A DNA stretch of 64,000 nucleotides from Hygrocybe punicea (Eukaryota; Basidiomycota; Agaricomycetes; Agaricales; Hygrophoraceae): the NCBI GenBank assembly GCA_963556145.1, contig OY744472.1, positions 3,720,001 through 3,784,000 on the forward strand, read 5' to 3'. The notes under the pieces were generated by a model. The model searched no databases and had not been told where the DNA came from. It saw only the letters and a program-made list of their open reading frames with translations. Shown in pieces: positions 33,860-46,667 of this stretch. Positions within the stretch are counted from its first letter, which is position 1, and each line of letters opens with the position of its first letter. A program made the translations under genes and the position numbers.

Positions 33860-34910
33860 CTGACGTCTCCAGGGCCTCCTTCCTTTCCCTCTCTCCACTC
33901 TGGCCCACCCCCATACCCTCTTTTACCGATTGCTGTTTGTGCCTTGGGCTTCTCGACTCCACTTCCAACACTCCAGTTCCACCTGATCACAGGACGACCT
34001 AGCATTGATCCCAAACCACGACATTCCTTTCCCTCTCTCTGCTCTGGCCCACCCTACCCTCTTTTTTACTGATTGCTGTTCGTGCCTTGGGCTTCTTGAC
34101 TCCACTTCCAACACTTCAGTCCCACCCGATCACAGGACAGGCCTAGCCTTGATACTGAACCACAACCTTCCTTTCCCTCCCCCTGCTTTGGCCCACCCTT
34201 CGTAACTCTGTTTTTACTGACTGCTGTTTGTGCCTTAGGCTTCTTGGCTCCACTTCGATCATGGGCAATCTGACCTTAGGTTTTTGTCTGAGACGTGTCT
34301 GGGCTGCTTTACTGACTGCTGTTCGTGCCTTAGGCTTCTTGGCTCCACTTCGATCATGGGCAATCTGACCTTAGGTTTTTGTCTGAGACGTGTCTGGGCT
34401 GCTTTACTGACTGCTGTTCGTGCCTTAGGCTTCTTGGCTCCACTTCGATCATGGGCAATCTGACCTTAGGTTTTTGTCTGAGACTTGTCTGGGCTGCTTT
34501 ACTGACTACTGTTCGTGCCTTAGGCTTTGTCGGCTCCACTTATGACGCCCCAGTCCCACCTGGGGCCTAGCCTCAGAGATCCTGAGCCTGGCAAACATGC
34601 TACAGTATCCTGGGGTACCACACAGCCTCGCGTTATCTGGTCGATACCAATTGGGGCACTAGCTTTATTTCCAGGTCCAAGTTCATGTGTTCATGACTCA
34701 AATTTCGACTTGGTGTGCCTGCTTTGCCTGTTTTTCTGTCACTGACTAACAATGCTTGGTGCCTCTCTCCACTCTGGCCCACCCACCATACCCTCTTTTT
34801 ACAACCTGCTGTTCGTGCCTTAGGCTTCTCAGCTCCACTTCCGACACTCCAGTCCCAACCGATCACAAGGCCTAGCCTCAGAGATTCTGACGCTTCTAGT
34901 GCCACATTAT
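33860..34910. repeat. Tandem repeats, about 95 bp and about 145 bp units
   Basis: A 95-bp unit starting CTGACTGCTGTTCGTGCCTT recurs at 34217, 34312, 34407 and 34502 with few changes. Flanking this, a longer unit (CTCTGGCCCACCC, then GGGCTTCTCGACTCCACTTCC, then GATCACAGGAC) occurs at about 33890, 34035, 34180 and again at 34760. All share the TGCCTT.GGCTTCT core. Confidence 0.8.
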
Positions 34911-34966
34911 CTATTTAGCAGCCGTGAATCAATGACTCCGTAAATTTCTCCAACTCCCAGTTCTCT

Positions 34967-37900
34967 ATGCCAAGCCGCCGCACACCCAATCGAATCCCAG
35001 ACTCCTCCGAAGGAGAAGACTCAGAACATGATGTCTTCGAGGGGCCCTCACAGCCTTGTCGCCCTCACCAGGTTAATCTTCGCCTGCCAGCATACAGGAG
35101 ACGCCTGGAGACTGAACAGTCTCGCCGCCAGGCACAGGAAGAAATCAATATTGCTCTTTCTGACGAGACCCCCAGCAGACTGGTAAGTACACGAGTGTAA
35201 TAGCTCGTTTCCCTCTCACTCCAGTCAACAGACCTCCGCTGCCAATTCGCAGGCTGGTCCTCCAAATACCGGCGCTGCTGCTCCATCAACCAGCAGCGCA
35301 GCAGCCCCTCTCCCCAACATGGGCAGCACTTCTCGCACATCTCGTACAACTGCTCATGATATCCTCTATTTTTTCGAACGTGGAGACAAGGCTGATCCAA
35401 ATTCTTTCACTGTTTGTAAACCTTGCAAGTATGTCATTCCCTTTGCTCTTTGAGTACAGCTCTAGACCATTTACAGAGCGACACACGACGCCAATCCAAC
35501 TACTTTTAAGGGCCGATTTCAGTTTCAGACGTCCACAAGCAATACATCACTGCGTGTTCACCTTGAGAAATTCCACTCCAAGGAGTATATGCGGCTTTCT
35601 CAAGAGGGTAAATGGAAAATGCAGCTCGCCAAGGCAAAGAAAGCTGCAGACGTGACATCATCCAACCCAGACCCAAATGCTGATCCCAGACATCCACGCC
35701 CTGCATTCTCGCCACAAACATTCCTTTGAACTCTTGTTAATTTCATTGTCACCGATGATCAGGTACATTAAACTTAATTCGATGTTTTGTTTCTCACTTT
35801 GCTACTCCCAGTCGATTAACATCATTGAGTGTCGTGAATTCCGTGACCTCCTTCTCGTCTTGCGTGAAGACTTGCAGGAGAAGGACATCCCTCACCGAAC
35901 AAAGCTCTGCGAGTCCATTATAAAAGCATGGGAAAAATGGTTTTCAACCTTGCGGGGAGACCTCACAGTATCTTTCATTCATCTTACACTTGTCTTTTCA
36001 TTTCACCCAATTTCTGTTAGCGGGCTCTCGGCAGGATTAGTTTTACGGCCGATGTGTGGTCTGACCAAAATCTTCGATCGTACCTATGCATCACAGCACA
36101 CTGGCTTGCAAGAGACGAAATGACCAAGATTATTGTTCTGAGAAGCGCACTCATTGCTTTCCACCATCTCCGCAGCAGTCACGATGGAAAGACCATGGCG
36201 GACACAGTTCTTCGTCTTCTGGATCGTGCAGGTATTACGGTTAATGTGAGTGCATGCGAAATACTCACTAGCACTAGCACTTGATGACGTATTGTCAGGT
36301 TGGGCACTGGACCCTTGACAATGCATCAAACAACACCACATTTATGTTGGAGCTCGGGAAGCTCCTACATGAGCGTGACATATCTTTTGACCATATTGAT
36401 AGAAGGATCATGTGCTTTCCGCATGTGGTCAACATTTGCTGTCAGCACGTAATCGGCAGCCTCACCAATGCCACACTTGCAGACACTGATGATTTTGTTG
36501 TAAGCCCTGCCCCCGACATTCCTACACGTCAGACATTCGAAGATGCAGTTGACCGTGACCCCATTTCACTTGGGCGTAACATCGTCCGCGTTCTCCGAAG
36601 CTCAGGCCAGCGGCGTGATAGACTAGCAGAGATTATTCGTGACGGCAATGCAATGGGATGGTTCACAAGCGGACGTCCACCTCAAGTTATACAGCTAAAA
36701 CCACAGCAACTTCTGCGGGATGTCAAAACACGCTGGGATTCTGTTTATTTTATGCTCCGGCATCTACGTGATTTGCACCTGGTACGTCATCATATTATTT
36801 CATGTAGATCCCGGCAAGTAATCCATATACTAGGCATTGGAATATTTCTTTGCTTTGCCTGTCAACAAAGATGTGGCGAAGCATCAGATGACAAACATGG
36901 AGTGGTCTGTATTGTCAGATTTTGAAGTCATCCTTGAGGTTCGTGTCAGATTGAATACCTAGGAATAAACATTGACCACACTGCAGTGTCCTCACCGCAT
37001 CCAACAAATCATGTCTCGTGATTCATACCCTATCCTCGCCGGTGCAATTCCAGCATTTGAGGCGTTTATGACACGCTGGGAGACCCTTCGCGATAAGCAC
37101 CTACGGCTCAAGAAATGGATTGATGTTGGATTAAAATGGGCAATGGAGTATTATGCACGCATGGACCGTACCAGCGCATACATCATCGCAATGCGTAAGT
37201 TCTTTTGTTTATCAGTTCCCAATGCCATAATGAAAGGTTATATTCTTCAGTGCTCAATCCATCTATCCGGCTGACTTGGATCAGCAACCACTGGGATGAC
37301 AACTATATCAATGACGCTAAAGAAAAGATCAGGCAAACTGTAGGATTAACTGTTATCTTTGTTCGTGGCGCAATTAATGTTTCTTAGATGATGGATTATC
37401 GCCAACAAGGCCTGCCCATTGCTATGGGAACAGACCAAAGCCCTGATCTCATCTGTCAAGTCCCAGCGTACACAACCCTTGGAGAGCAGTACGGATTAGC
37501 AGATGACATGCACATTGCCGGCCCCAATATTCAAGACCAACAAACAATTGAACAAGAATTCCAGGCCTACATAACCTCTCCGGTTTCCAATGCCGCAACC
37601 AATATTATTAAGTTTTGGAAGGTATGTGCTTCTAAAATGCATAATACATTCATTTGATACTAGAGCCCCTAGCTAAACGAGACGGTGTTCCCCACCCTCT
37701 TCAAGATGGCAATGGATTACCTTCCAATCCAAGCATCCACAGTGCCCTCCGAATGAGTTTTCTCATCCAGTGCCAAGACGGATACCAAGAAACGTAACCG
37801 CATTACTCCTGTACTAATGGAAGCATTACAGATGCTAAAATTCGCGCTGAAGAAGGATCGCCTTAGCTTCACATGGGGCTGGATTACCTCTGAGACTGTC

Positions 37901-38026
37901 ATGAGTGATGAGGAACTGGCTGAGGACGTAGACCTTCTTGCTTTACTGCTCAAAGATGACGGTGATCATGAGGATGTCTTGGACACAATTATTCAGGATG
38001 TCGATGAAGACAACCTGCATAACTGA
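34967..38026 (+). pseudogene. hAT transposase, one premature stop
   Basis: Spliced hAT-superfamily transposase with about 13 short introns. It starts MPSRRTPNRIPDSSEGEDSE. The BED-type zinc finger is near 35360-35580: ILYFFERGDKADPNSF, CKPC, then HLEKFH. The RNase-H-like core shows RISFTADVWSD (first Asp), HWTLDNASNNTTFML, MCFPHVVNICCQHVIG and VKTRWDSVYFMLRHLRDL. The C-terminal dimerisation region has FKMAMDYLPIQASTVPSE, then VFSSSAKTDTKKRNRITPVL and EALQMLKFALKK. The only clear lesion is TGA at 37754-37756, where the family has Arg (PSERVFSS), a CGA-to-TGA change. The acidic tail ends at 38026. Right next to it is a casein-kinase-like pseudogene. Confidence 0.88.
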
Positions 38027-38137
38027 TATCTACTTCATACTGCAGACTGTATATGTGTTCTCTCGCTCTATATATATCATTGATTTTTGCTGCATACTGG
38101 GCTTGCTGATTTCATTTCACAATGCATTGATGCCGTT

Positions 38138-39464
38138 GAAATTCAACGGTTGAATCTTCATATCACGTGGTAGTTGGCTTTTCTGCGCCGACCACCAAGT
38201 TCTCTTCAACAATCCCCACAGACAGTCGATCAAGAAATGTGTTAAATGACTCGGAATTGTCACAAACTTCATGTGGATTCAACATAGTTAGAGTTGGTGG
38301 CAAATACAGGGTGAGAAAAAAAATAGGTTCTGGGTCATTCGGTGAGTAATATGTTACTCATTTCTTCATATGTGGCTCAAATCCATGTAGGAGTTGTCTA
38401 TCTTGGAACCAACGTCGTTTCGAAACAAGAAGTGGCTATCAAGCTTGAGGCCATCAAAGCACAACACCCTCAGCTTGAGAATGAGAACGAGGTCTACAAG
38501 AGTCTCGCTGGCGGTGTTGGCATCCCCTCAGTGTGTTGGTTTGGAACAGAGTGCGACTACAATGCCATGGTTCTTGAACGCCTTGGCCCATTCCTCGAGG
38601 AGCTCTTCAATTGCTGCAACCGCAAGTTCAGCTTGAAGACAGTCCTCCATTTAGCAGACCAACTAGTAAATCTTGGTTTATATTCGTAGTTGTGTGGTCT
38701 AAATGTTCAAATGCACAGATTTCATGTCTACAGTACATCCACACTCGCAGCTTCATTCACCGTGACATCAAACCACACAATTTTCTGATGGGCCTTGGCA
38801 AGCATGACAATCGAGTCTATCTCATTGATTTTGGTCTTGCAAAGAGGTACAGGGATGCTGGGACCCACCTCCACATCTCCTGTAGAGACAACTACCCCTC
38901 ACAGGTACCGCTGCCTTTGCCTCGATCAACAACCATCTGGGCATTGAACAGTCACGTCGCGATGACTTGGAATCACTCGCCTACGTTTTCATATACCTTC
39001 TCTGTGGTTCTCTTCCCTGGCATGTCCCCGACAATGCAAGCAGGAAGCCTACACTTCAGGCCATGCTGAAAAAGAAGATGGCCTCCCCTGACGTTCTTTG
39101 TCATTCATGCCCAAATGAATGTGGCATATTTCTCAACTACGCTCGTACTCTACAGTTTGACGGTAAACCTGACTACACCTACCTACACCACCTCTTCCAC
39201 AATGTCCTTGTATGCGAAGGGTACCAAAGTGGTGATGCATTCGAATGGTGCATTCCCAAAGATGGGATTGCCAATATCAGCGCAAAGACCTCTGACTGTG
39301 GGCACAAACTGGGTGGTCATGAAAACACTAGTCACAGGGTGTCAGTCCTGTTCTCATCTCTTTGTCCCCTTGCTGACGAGAACCTTCTTAGGCTTCGCTC
39401 ACAAGTCCATCGACATTCCTCAATCACTTCTGCATTAGTGCCGGCTCCTATTGGTCAGTGGTAA
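38138..39464 (+). pseudogene. Casein kinase I-like protein kinase, damaged copy
   Basis: Ser/Thr kinase of the CK1 family. Exons: about 38138-38340 ([15 protein letters not shown], the Gly-rich loop), about 38391-38666 (VAIKLE with the catalytic Lys; [20 protein letters not shown]), then from about 38719 ([40 protein letters not shown]). A frameshift near 38895-38900 precedes [20 protein letters not shown] and [19 protein letters not shown]. The end reads KPDYTYLHHLFHNVLVCEGY. HRDIKP and DFG are intact. No ATG occurs in the open part of the first exon, so the N-terminus is missing or lies in an exon I cannot see. It starts about 110 bp after the hAT transposase stop. Confidence 0.82.
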
Positions 39465-39699
39465 TCGCCTATCAGGGGATTGTCGCCTCCACTGCCACAT
39501 GCTATTCGACAATGACCCTGGCTGTGATGTGTGAAGTTTTGAAGTTTTTATTGTGGTATATGTGCTGTCTGTGGTATACTCTGTCTGTAAATACAAGACT
39601 CATTCGTGGTAGGACATTTCGGATTGTTTTGTAGTCAGTGTTGTATTTTTTCTTTGTTTTTTTTAATGTTGTTGTACTTCGTTGTTGCCTATGACCGGC
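39465..39699. other. No supported gene
   Basis: AT-rich DNA with a T-run near 39655. Nothing coding seen. Confidence 0.4.
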
Positions 39700-39824
39700 C
39701 TCAAGCCGTAGTTGTGTTGAAGTCATGGCTCAGCTACGGCTCCACACGGCTAAATAGCTGAGATAAGCAGCCCAATCGGCTTGAGTGTAGCCGGCTGGCG
39801 GCTAGCCGAGCCGCGGCAACACTA
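39700..39824 (-). mobile_element. hAT-type right terminus, GGCTCG subterminal type
   Basis: The end reads AGCCGAGCCGCGGCAACACTA. Its complement, TAGTGTTGCCGCGGCTCGG, matches the start at 51558 and resembles those at 25793 and 30389. Inside are repeated GGCTCAGC, CGGCTTGAG and GTAGCCGGCTGGCGGCTAGCC words. The left end of this element was not found. It abuts, and seems to have removed, the N-terminal part of the tnp2 transposase. Confidence 0.6.
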
Positions 39825-41258
39825 ATGCCAGCGCCGGACAACCTTCTCGGGCCACAAATGGAAGAGAATGCACCACCGCTGGAAGCTGCTGGACCTGATG
39901 TGGACATCGATATCAGTGGCCTTGCCAACATTATGAACAGAGAACAAATGAAGGATGCACTTGCCTTTATAGAAGCCATCCAAAATGCATCTCTCAATGA
40001 CCCTGACACTGGCATGGATGCAGATGCCATGGAACGCCTTTGCAATCCCATCCAAGAGGTTTTAACCATTGATGACCCTGATTTCTGCCTCTCACTTGAT
40101 CTTTATCTGGCTACCAATGACTCCTCTGATCGAACGTATGGCAAAGTTCATGAAGCTATCCTGCACCAGGACCCTGAACTGAGTATACTCAGCCACTACC
40201 AAATCAAACGGCAAGTTGCTGAACTAACTGGGATTGAGTCTATTGTCCACAACATGTGCATCAACTTGTGCTTGGCATACACGGGGCCTTTTGCAGACCT
40301 GGAGACTCGCCCAGAATGTGGCGAACACCGCTATGATCAGGTTAAGTTCACTGCCTCTGCAGAAAAGCTAAAGATTACCCGTCAAACATTTCATATGATC
40401 CCGCTTGGGCCACAGATCCAAGCACTCTGGTGGGACCCTGAAAATGCCAAAAAGATGCGTTACAGGGACCAGAAGACTCAAGAAGCCCTTGATGAACTAG
40501 AAGAGAAAGGCTTTATCAGCTCCTATGACGACTTTTTTCAAGGCGAAGATTATCTCCGCACTGTCTCTGAAGGCAAGATCAAATCCGGTGACACTGTTCT
40601 CATGTTATTGCTTGATGGTGCTCAGTTCTATCGCAACAAAGCTTCAGACTGTTGGATCTACATCTGGGTTGTCTTTGACCATTCACCTGACCATCGGTAC
40701 ACACAAAAATATGTTCCATCCCTGGCCCAAATAAACCCAAAATTGTCGACTCCTACCTGTATCCTGGGCTGCATCATCTCTCAGCAATCCAGAAGGAAGG
40801 GCTTCCCGTCTGGGATGCATCGTTGAACAAAGTAATCAAGTCACATCTGTTCCTCGCTTTGATGACTGCCAATGGCCCTGGGATGGTCTATCTCAACAGC
40901 TATATGGGCTATCATGGCAAGAACAGCTGCCACCTCTATTGTGGAACCAAAGGGCATCATAAACCTGGTGGAAGTCACTACTATCCGGCACTACTCGAAC
41001 TGACAGACTATAGCATCTGAGGCTGCGACCATGGTGATCTCAGTAGTGCAAATCTTCCTTCTTGTTCATTGCAGGAATATCTCGTAAAGCTTCGATATGT
41101 TCTTGGCTCATCAACAGAGACTGAATATAAAAGACGACAGCTCGAAACTGGCATTGCGAAGCCTAGCATCTTCCTTGGAATCGATCCTGATTGAACTCTT
41201 GGCATACCTGGATGTTTTGGTTCTGATATCATGCATGTTGCCTCTCTCAATGTTCCAG

Positions 41259-43523
41259 TGTCATGATCCAAACGGGATTTGGATCAAAACATAGTAATAT
41301 GCTGTCACTAGTCACACTGGATGCAAGTCATAATATTTCTACTCAAAATATCTTGAAGTTATCTTGAAATTAATCCATGTTACTTTAACACATCATTGTA
41401 AGAAAATGTTTAAAAACATTTTGAATAATTTCTCTTCATTTTAAAGGAAGTTATCATAAAAATATCTTGAGTTCTATCTTGAAAAGAAATACAATTTCAC
41501 AGTCTTTGAACATCTCTTCTTTTCTTATAATTTTTATCATATCTTTATCATACCTTTTTCATAAGTATACAAAAAATATGCACTATATATCTTAATGTTT
41601 TCTGTAAATGACATGTTAAAATAATATGGATTAATTTCACAACAATTCCATGATATTGTTATCAGAAATATTATGGCTTGCATTTAGTGTCACCATCCCT
41701 ACAGCACACATCACATTACAAGGACCATTCATACTGGAACGCCCCCATCTGCATATGGAGTAGAAAGGAATACCCTTATCTGCATATAGGACACACAGGA
41801 AATCCTTATCTGCACATAGGACATACATGAAACCCTTATCTATACAAGGGACATGCAAGGAAACCCTTATCTACAGAAGGGACATGCAAGAAAACCCTTA
41901 TCTATGCAGAGGAAATGAAGGAATACCCTTATCTTAACTGATAAGGCCCCCAAAACATCTTATCAGAGGCCAAAGAAGCACAAGAAGCACAACCACATCC
42001 TTATCTCCAATCATAGAGATAACACATGCCACCCATCATTCCCTGATCAAGAAGCACATCACATTTCATATCAATTGATCAAATACAGCCCAGCCCAGAT
42101 CTTATCTTTTTCTTAACTGATAAGGATACACACATGGCATGGCATCAATTGATCAAGAAGCACAGCCTCAGGAAGATGATTCTAGAAGCACACCCTGGCA
42201 CAGCCCTTGCCTCTGATTCACACACCCAAGATTAGACCAGTGGCATGACTCACTCCCATCAAATGTGACTCATTGGTCTATCCATGACAAATTATGACCC
42301 TTATGACATACTCATGACCCCCCATGACTCATTATGACCACCCATGACTAATTATGACTATTTCTGACTCATTATGCCCCCTCCTTTGATTATAGTACCT
42401 ATGTGACTCATTAATTGACTCTGTATGAGTCACAAACCCATGCCTTCCCTTCTTATGATTCCTTATGAGTCATAACCCCCATGCCCTTCATTATTATGAC
42501 TCCTTATGAGTCATAAACCTATGCCTCTCCTCTATATGACTCCCTATGAGTCATATCCTATGCTCTCCATTTCATATACCATTCTATGACTCAGTATGAC
42601 TCCTGCTGTAGAATAGGTATATATAGAGCCCAGTTTCTGCTGGAGATGGCCCAGTCACCTAATCTGACAGGCCCAGTCACAGGACAGTCCCTCTCCCAGA
42701 TTCTGATTCACCCCTATGTATTTGTTTGTGTTACCTACTTTGGTAGTAGCCATTACTTCAAATACCAATTGCAGTTCAGGTCATCATTCATTTGTTTAAG
42801 GATATCAATCTCAGATATATTGATACTCCCTTATTACTTGTTTGATACATATTCTTTGTGTTCTGTCACATAGTACAGTCACATTCATTTTCTTTCAAGT
42901 TCTATTGGTCATCACCAAAGATATCCCAGTACTTTATTCTGCACTAGTAGCCAATGTGCGTTTGAAGCTTCGGAATAAAGTCCGATATCTTGATTATCAA
43001 TCCTACTTGCCTATTGTTCAGTTCATTCATTCTGTACATAGTATTTTGTCACACCCCCCCTTTGTTTGACATCTACTGTTACACTCGCCCATCGCCCATT
43101 GCCTATCGCCCATCGTCCATTATCTATCGCTCATCTCCATTGTATACTTGCTACTTGTATACTTGACTGTTGTACACTTGTTCATCTTACACTGTTTATA
43201 CTTGCTTGAGTTATTATTCGCTTATACTCTTGCATACCTCTTGTCACTCAAAGTCTTTACCTTCAGTAGGGAAGACCTCACTGTTTACTCATCCTCTATA
43301 AGTCATACATCTGACTTATATTATTGTTAAGTATTTGTTGTATCCCTCAAAGCTGACCTTTGATAGGATTCACACCATTACCCAACCACCCAACAAGAAT
43401 AACCCAGAGTTATTAAAGAGCTAAATCCTTGATTCCCAAAGGATAACAAGGTAATTTCCCGATCAACGACGTACTCCGGAAACCCTTGGTGTGGATTTGT
43501 TCAAACACTTCCCACGCAAAACA
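41259..43523. repeat. Solo LTR, 2265 bp, inside tnp2
   Basis: Starts TGTCATGATCCAAACGGG and ends CGCAAAACA (TG...CA). The perfect 4-bp TSD is CCAG (41255-41258; 43524-43527). Removing it restores the tnp2 frame as SLNVP-EQSIG-LW. The interior has no gene. It contains CCTTATCTGCATA repeats (41730-41930), many TATGACTCATTATGAC words (42250-42600) and a TATA-like GTATATATAGAG at 42616, consistent with an LTR promoter. Confidence 0.82.
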
Positions 43524-44600
43524 CCAGAACAGTCAATTGGCTTGTGGTGTGGCACGATGGGCTGTGACAAGACAGACTCGAGGGAAACTTGGGACTGGGC
43601 AGTGCTACAAGGCGACATCTGGAAAGAACATGGCCAGGCTGTGGCTGACTGCATACCACACCTGCCAGGATCTTTTGGCTGCCCCCCTCGCAACCCAGCT
43701 GAGAGGATCAACAGTGGTTACAAAGCATGGGAGTTCTTACTCTACTTGTATGGCCTGGGCCCAGGTCTTCTCTATGGTGTCCTTCCTGACAAATACTGGC
43801 GAAATTACTGTAAGCTTGTCTATGCAATGCGGATACTGAATCAGCACAAGATCCCAATTGAAGAGCTTTGGAATGCCCATCAGGCGATGATAGAGTATGA
43901 GCTGGAATTAGAAGAACTTTACTATCAACGATGGGTGGATCAACTTCATTTCGTTCACCCTGTTACCCACAGCCTCCTGCACATCGCCCCTGAAGTTATT
44001 CGTGTTGGCCCTCCAATTTGCTCTTCTCAATGGACAATGGAATGCACAATTGGAAATCTTGGACGAGAGATTCATCAACCTTCAAACCCATATATGCCAA
44101 CCTCTCAATGCGAGGACTTCGCCGTGCCCAACTTAATGCGCTCAAGATCCTGATTCCAGATCTGCAACCAGATGACAATGCCATGCCACGAGGATCAAAA
44201 GATATCAGTGATGGGTATGTGTTACTTCATGCGCTGGAAAGAACAGCCCACGCTGCCCATGACTGTGAGGCCATCACAATATGACAATATCTCCAACCCG
44301 ATTCACCACCAACACCACAGCCATTCTTTGTTTCTTGGTGGGCACGATTGCGACTTCCAAATGGACAGGTTGCATGGCCATTGTGGAAGGAAGCTCTCAA
44401 AGCAGAAGATGCCAGATTGCAAGGAAAATAAAGGTTTAGACTCTCACTTGTTATCATTTCTGTGTTTAAATCAACTTCACAGTTCGAAATCGATGGGGTC
44501 ACCAACTTTGGAGAAGTGTACTTTTTCTTTCAAGTGGAAACCAATGACATTGAAAGAACACTCACCCTAGTCTCAGTATATGCCAAATGAAATGACGCGT

Positions 44601-45432
44601 TGATACGCAGCGCACGTCCCTAAGCACGGAAACCCTCTATTGGACCTATTCTAGTCTCGACATGCTGTGATTCGCTGCGATTTATTGCGAAACATCCCGA
44701 TTTATATGTATCTCCATTGCGATGCGACAGCGTGATGCGCGCGATACGGGCGATAATTTGACATTATGGCGATTTTCTTCGGAGCGCTTCGGCCCCCTTC
44801 GGAAACATATTTCGAGCCTCTCCGACATCATCCATGCTTATACCGTTCACCCTATTCCATTCCGATTCCGTTCCGGTTCCAGGGAAGTCTTTATGTGACA
44901 TGTTTCACTTATTTCAAACATTATAGCTCCTATCCTCTAGATATTTTGGAAATTGCTTCGCATGGTGCTATACCTTTCATTTCAGTTCCATTTCATCCCT
45001 ATTGCACCATAGTTCCGTCGCGCACCGTCTATTTGTCTTGCCTTCTTCACCCTGTATTGTCCTAACAACCAACTTCGCATAAATACCCCCTATAGTTTAC
45101 ATACTAGAGAGACGTCTTGTATACCCCCGATTCCAGTCTATCATATCACCTCTTTACTGCGCTGTCCATGCGATAGCTCCGCTGTACTCTATTAAACTTT
45201 GCGTTCCTTCTACGAAGTGCTACATATACGCCGAAAACATCGCCGACTGTTTCGCACACACCGCGCACATCGCACACATCGCGCACATCGGAAACATCAT
45301 CGCCACTATCCAGAGCACCTCTGAGTATTTTTGCTAACCTTTTGGATTGAGATTGAACCCCTCAGAATTCATACAGCACTGTGGTAGAGTTGGTATTTGA
45401 TTCTGTTCGCATTACCGCAGTGCACCCTTTCA
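44601..45432 (+). repeat. Solo LTR, 832 bp, same family as 19352-20170
   Basis: Nearly identical to the LTR at 19352-20170 from TGATACGCAGCGC to ACCCTTTCA. TSD is GCGT (44597-44600) and GCAT (45433-45436), differing at one CpG site. Removing it restores the tnp2 frame as NDA-FYKFSHNTVW. High similarity to the other copy suggests recent activity. Confidence 0.88.
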
Positions 45433-45665
45433 GCATTCTACAAGTTCTCACATAACACAGTATGGACCTGTGTAGACAAGGGTGATGCCGGCCTTCGGGT
45501 GATTGATGTGAAGACAATCACTGCCATTGTCTCAATGGTCCCACATTGATTTCCTTTTCAACCAGATGTTCTGTGGTGGTTCTTGGTGGAAATGCCAGGG
45601 TTGGATGTTGCTACGATGGGGGGGTATGAACCTGAGGACGTTGACAATGATCTCGAGTACTTATA

Positions 45666-45918
45666 AATTTATTATATTAACAAGAAGTACGTCACCCAAC
45701 TTTCCCTTGAACTCTTTCCTATGACGGCAACATCTGTGCGAGACAACATCTGTGCTGACAATGTCCTCCATGGACGTGTTCCATCTTCAGGAGCCTATAT
45801 GTAGTTTGCAATTCAGCAATGACTTAACCGGTCTTGGTAAGTAAATTACTTATTAGCAGAACATTACACTGCAGTCATATTTCTTCTAGATGAACATTCA
45901 AGTTTCTCTGGACACCAA
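45666..45918. other. Spacer after tnp2; possible upstream exons
   Basis: Short frames only. This may hold the 5' exons of the following gene, which cannot be fixed. Confidence 0.35.
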
Positions 45919-46667
45919 ATGCCTGTGCAAATGTCTTCCACCCAATGTAGATCAAACAAAACAGTCTCTGATATGAATAGCCTCCCTCCTGATTTGCCAT
46001 CGAACATGTCTTACAATTGGGAAGATCCAAGCATGCACTTGCTAGGACAGTCCTGGGATGCACCAAGTGCAGCCAGTGTACGTAGCAACTTATATATCTC
46101 ACTGATTTGTATATTTCACCACCTCATGAAACTTTTAGAGCAGCACCTTCAGCTTAGATTCATCCAATTCTAGATCTTCTGAAATTCAAGTTCAAACCTC
46201 TGAAATTACATATTCGAAACTTGTTCGCCAGTATACAATCCTCCAGCAGCATTGTCAACGTCTCGAAAAAGAAAATCTTGTCCTCAATGTTGAAAAAGAT
46301 ACTTTACAGTGAGTATATGCACTTTATCTCATACATATTTCACCATTGCCGTAGAGGAATCTATATCAAACACTTGCAAGTTCTGTTTCAACCAGGAATC
46401 CATTCAACCAGACCCCCCAAATTATGAATACCAATCTCAAGGCCGGCACTCTTTTTGCCCTTCTGCCATCCCATTTGCGGGATGCTCCCGAAATTCAAGC
46501 TGATTATCCTTTAGTCAGATATTGGCACAAATGCGACTGGATGAGGTTACAGAAAGCGAAACGAGAGATTACCAGTTCAAGCCGTGCTGCACTGAAGCAA
46601 GGGAATGCTAGAGCCTCAGAAGGAGAAAATGTTATGATGCTATTTGTCGAGAACCACGAAGGGGAAC

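Larger units (their letters stand above)
39825..45665 (+). pseudogene. CACTA transposase (tnp2 family), broken by two solo LTRs
   Basis: Transposase family tnp2 of CACTA/EnSpm elements. The N-terminus is cut by the hAT end at 39824. Motifs in order: LAYTGPFADLETRPECGEHR, RQTFHMIPLGPQIQALW, MLLLDGAQFYRNKASDCWIY, LFLALMTANGPGMVYLNSYM, GYHGKNSCHLYC, IPGCFGSDIMHVASLNVP. LTR 41259-43523 interrupts here. The frame then runs LWCGTMGCDKTDSRETWDWA, AERINSGYKAWEFLLYLYGL, WTMECTIGNLGREIHQPSNP, RGSKDISDGYVLL and ERTLTLVSVYAK. LTR 44601-45432 comes next, followed by SHNTVWTCVDKGDAGLRVID and EMPGLDVATMGGYEPEDVD. Damage: frameshift near 40710; TGA at 41018, 41192, 44588 and 45547. The element is dead. Confidence 0.88.

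Noticed and set aside
32869..33898. Two long overlapping minus-strand frames (279 and 315 residues)
   Set aside because: Both are products of the G-rich and 129-bp repeats; overlapping long frames in a repeat are not evidence of genes. Kept only as a low-interest finding.
39637..39824. CAGTGTTG at 39637 as the left end of the hAT piece ending at 39824
   Set aside because: The following sequence does not resemble the right end beyond eight bases, and the flanks share no duplication.
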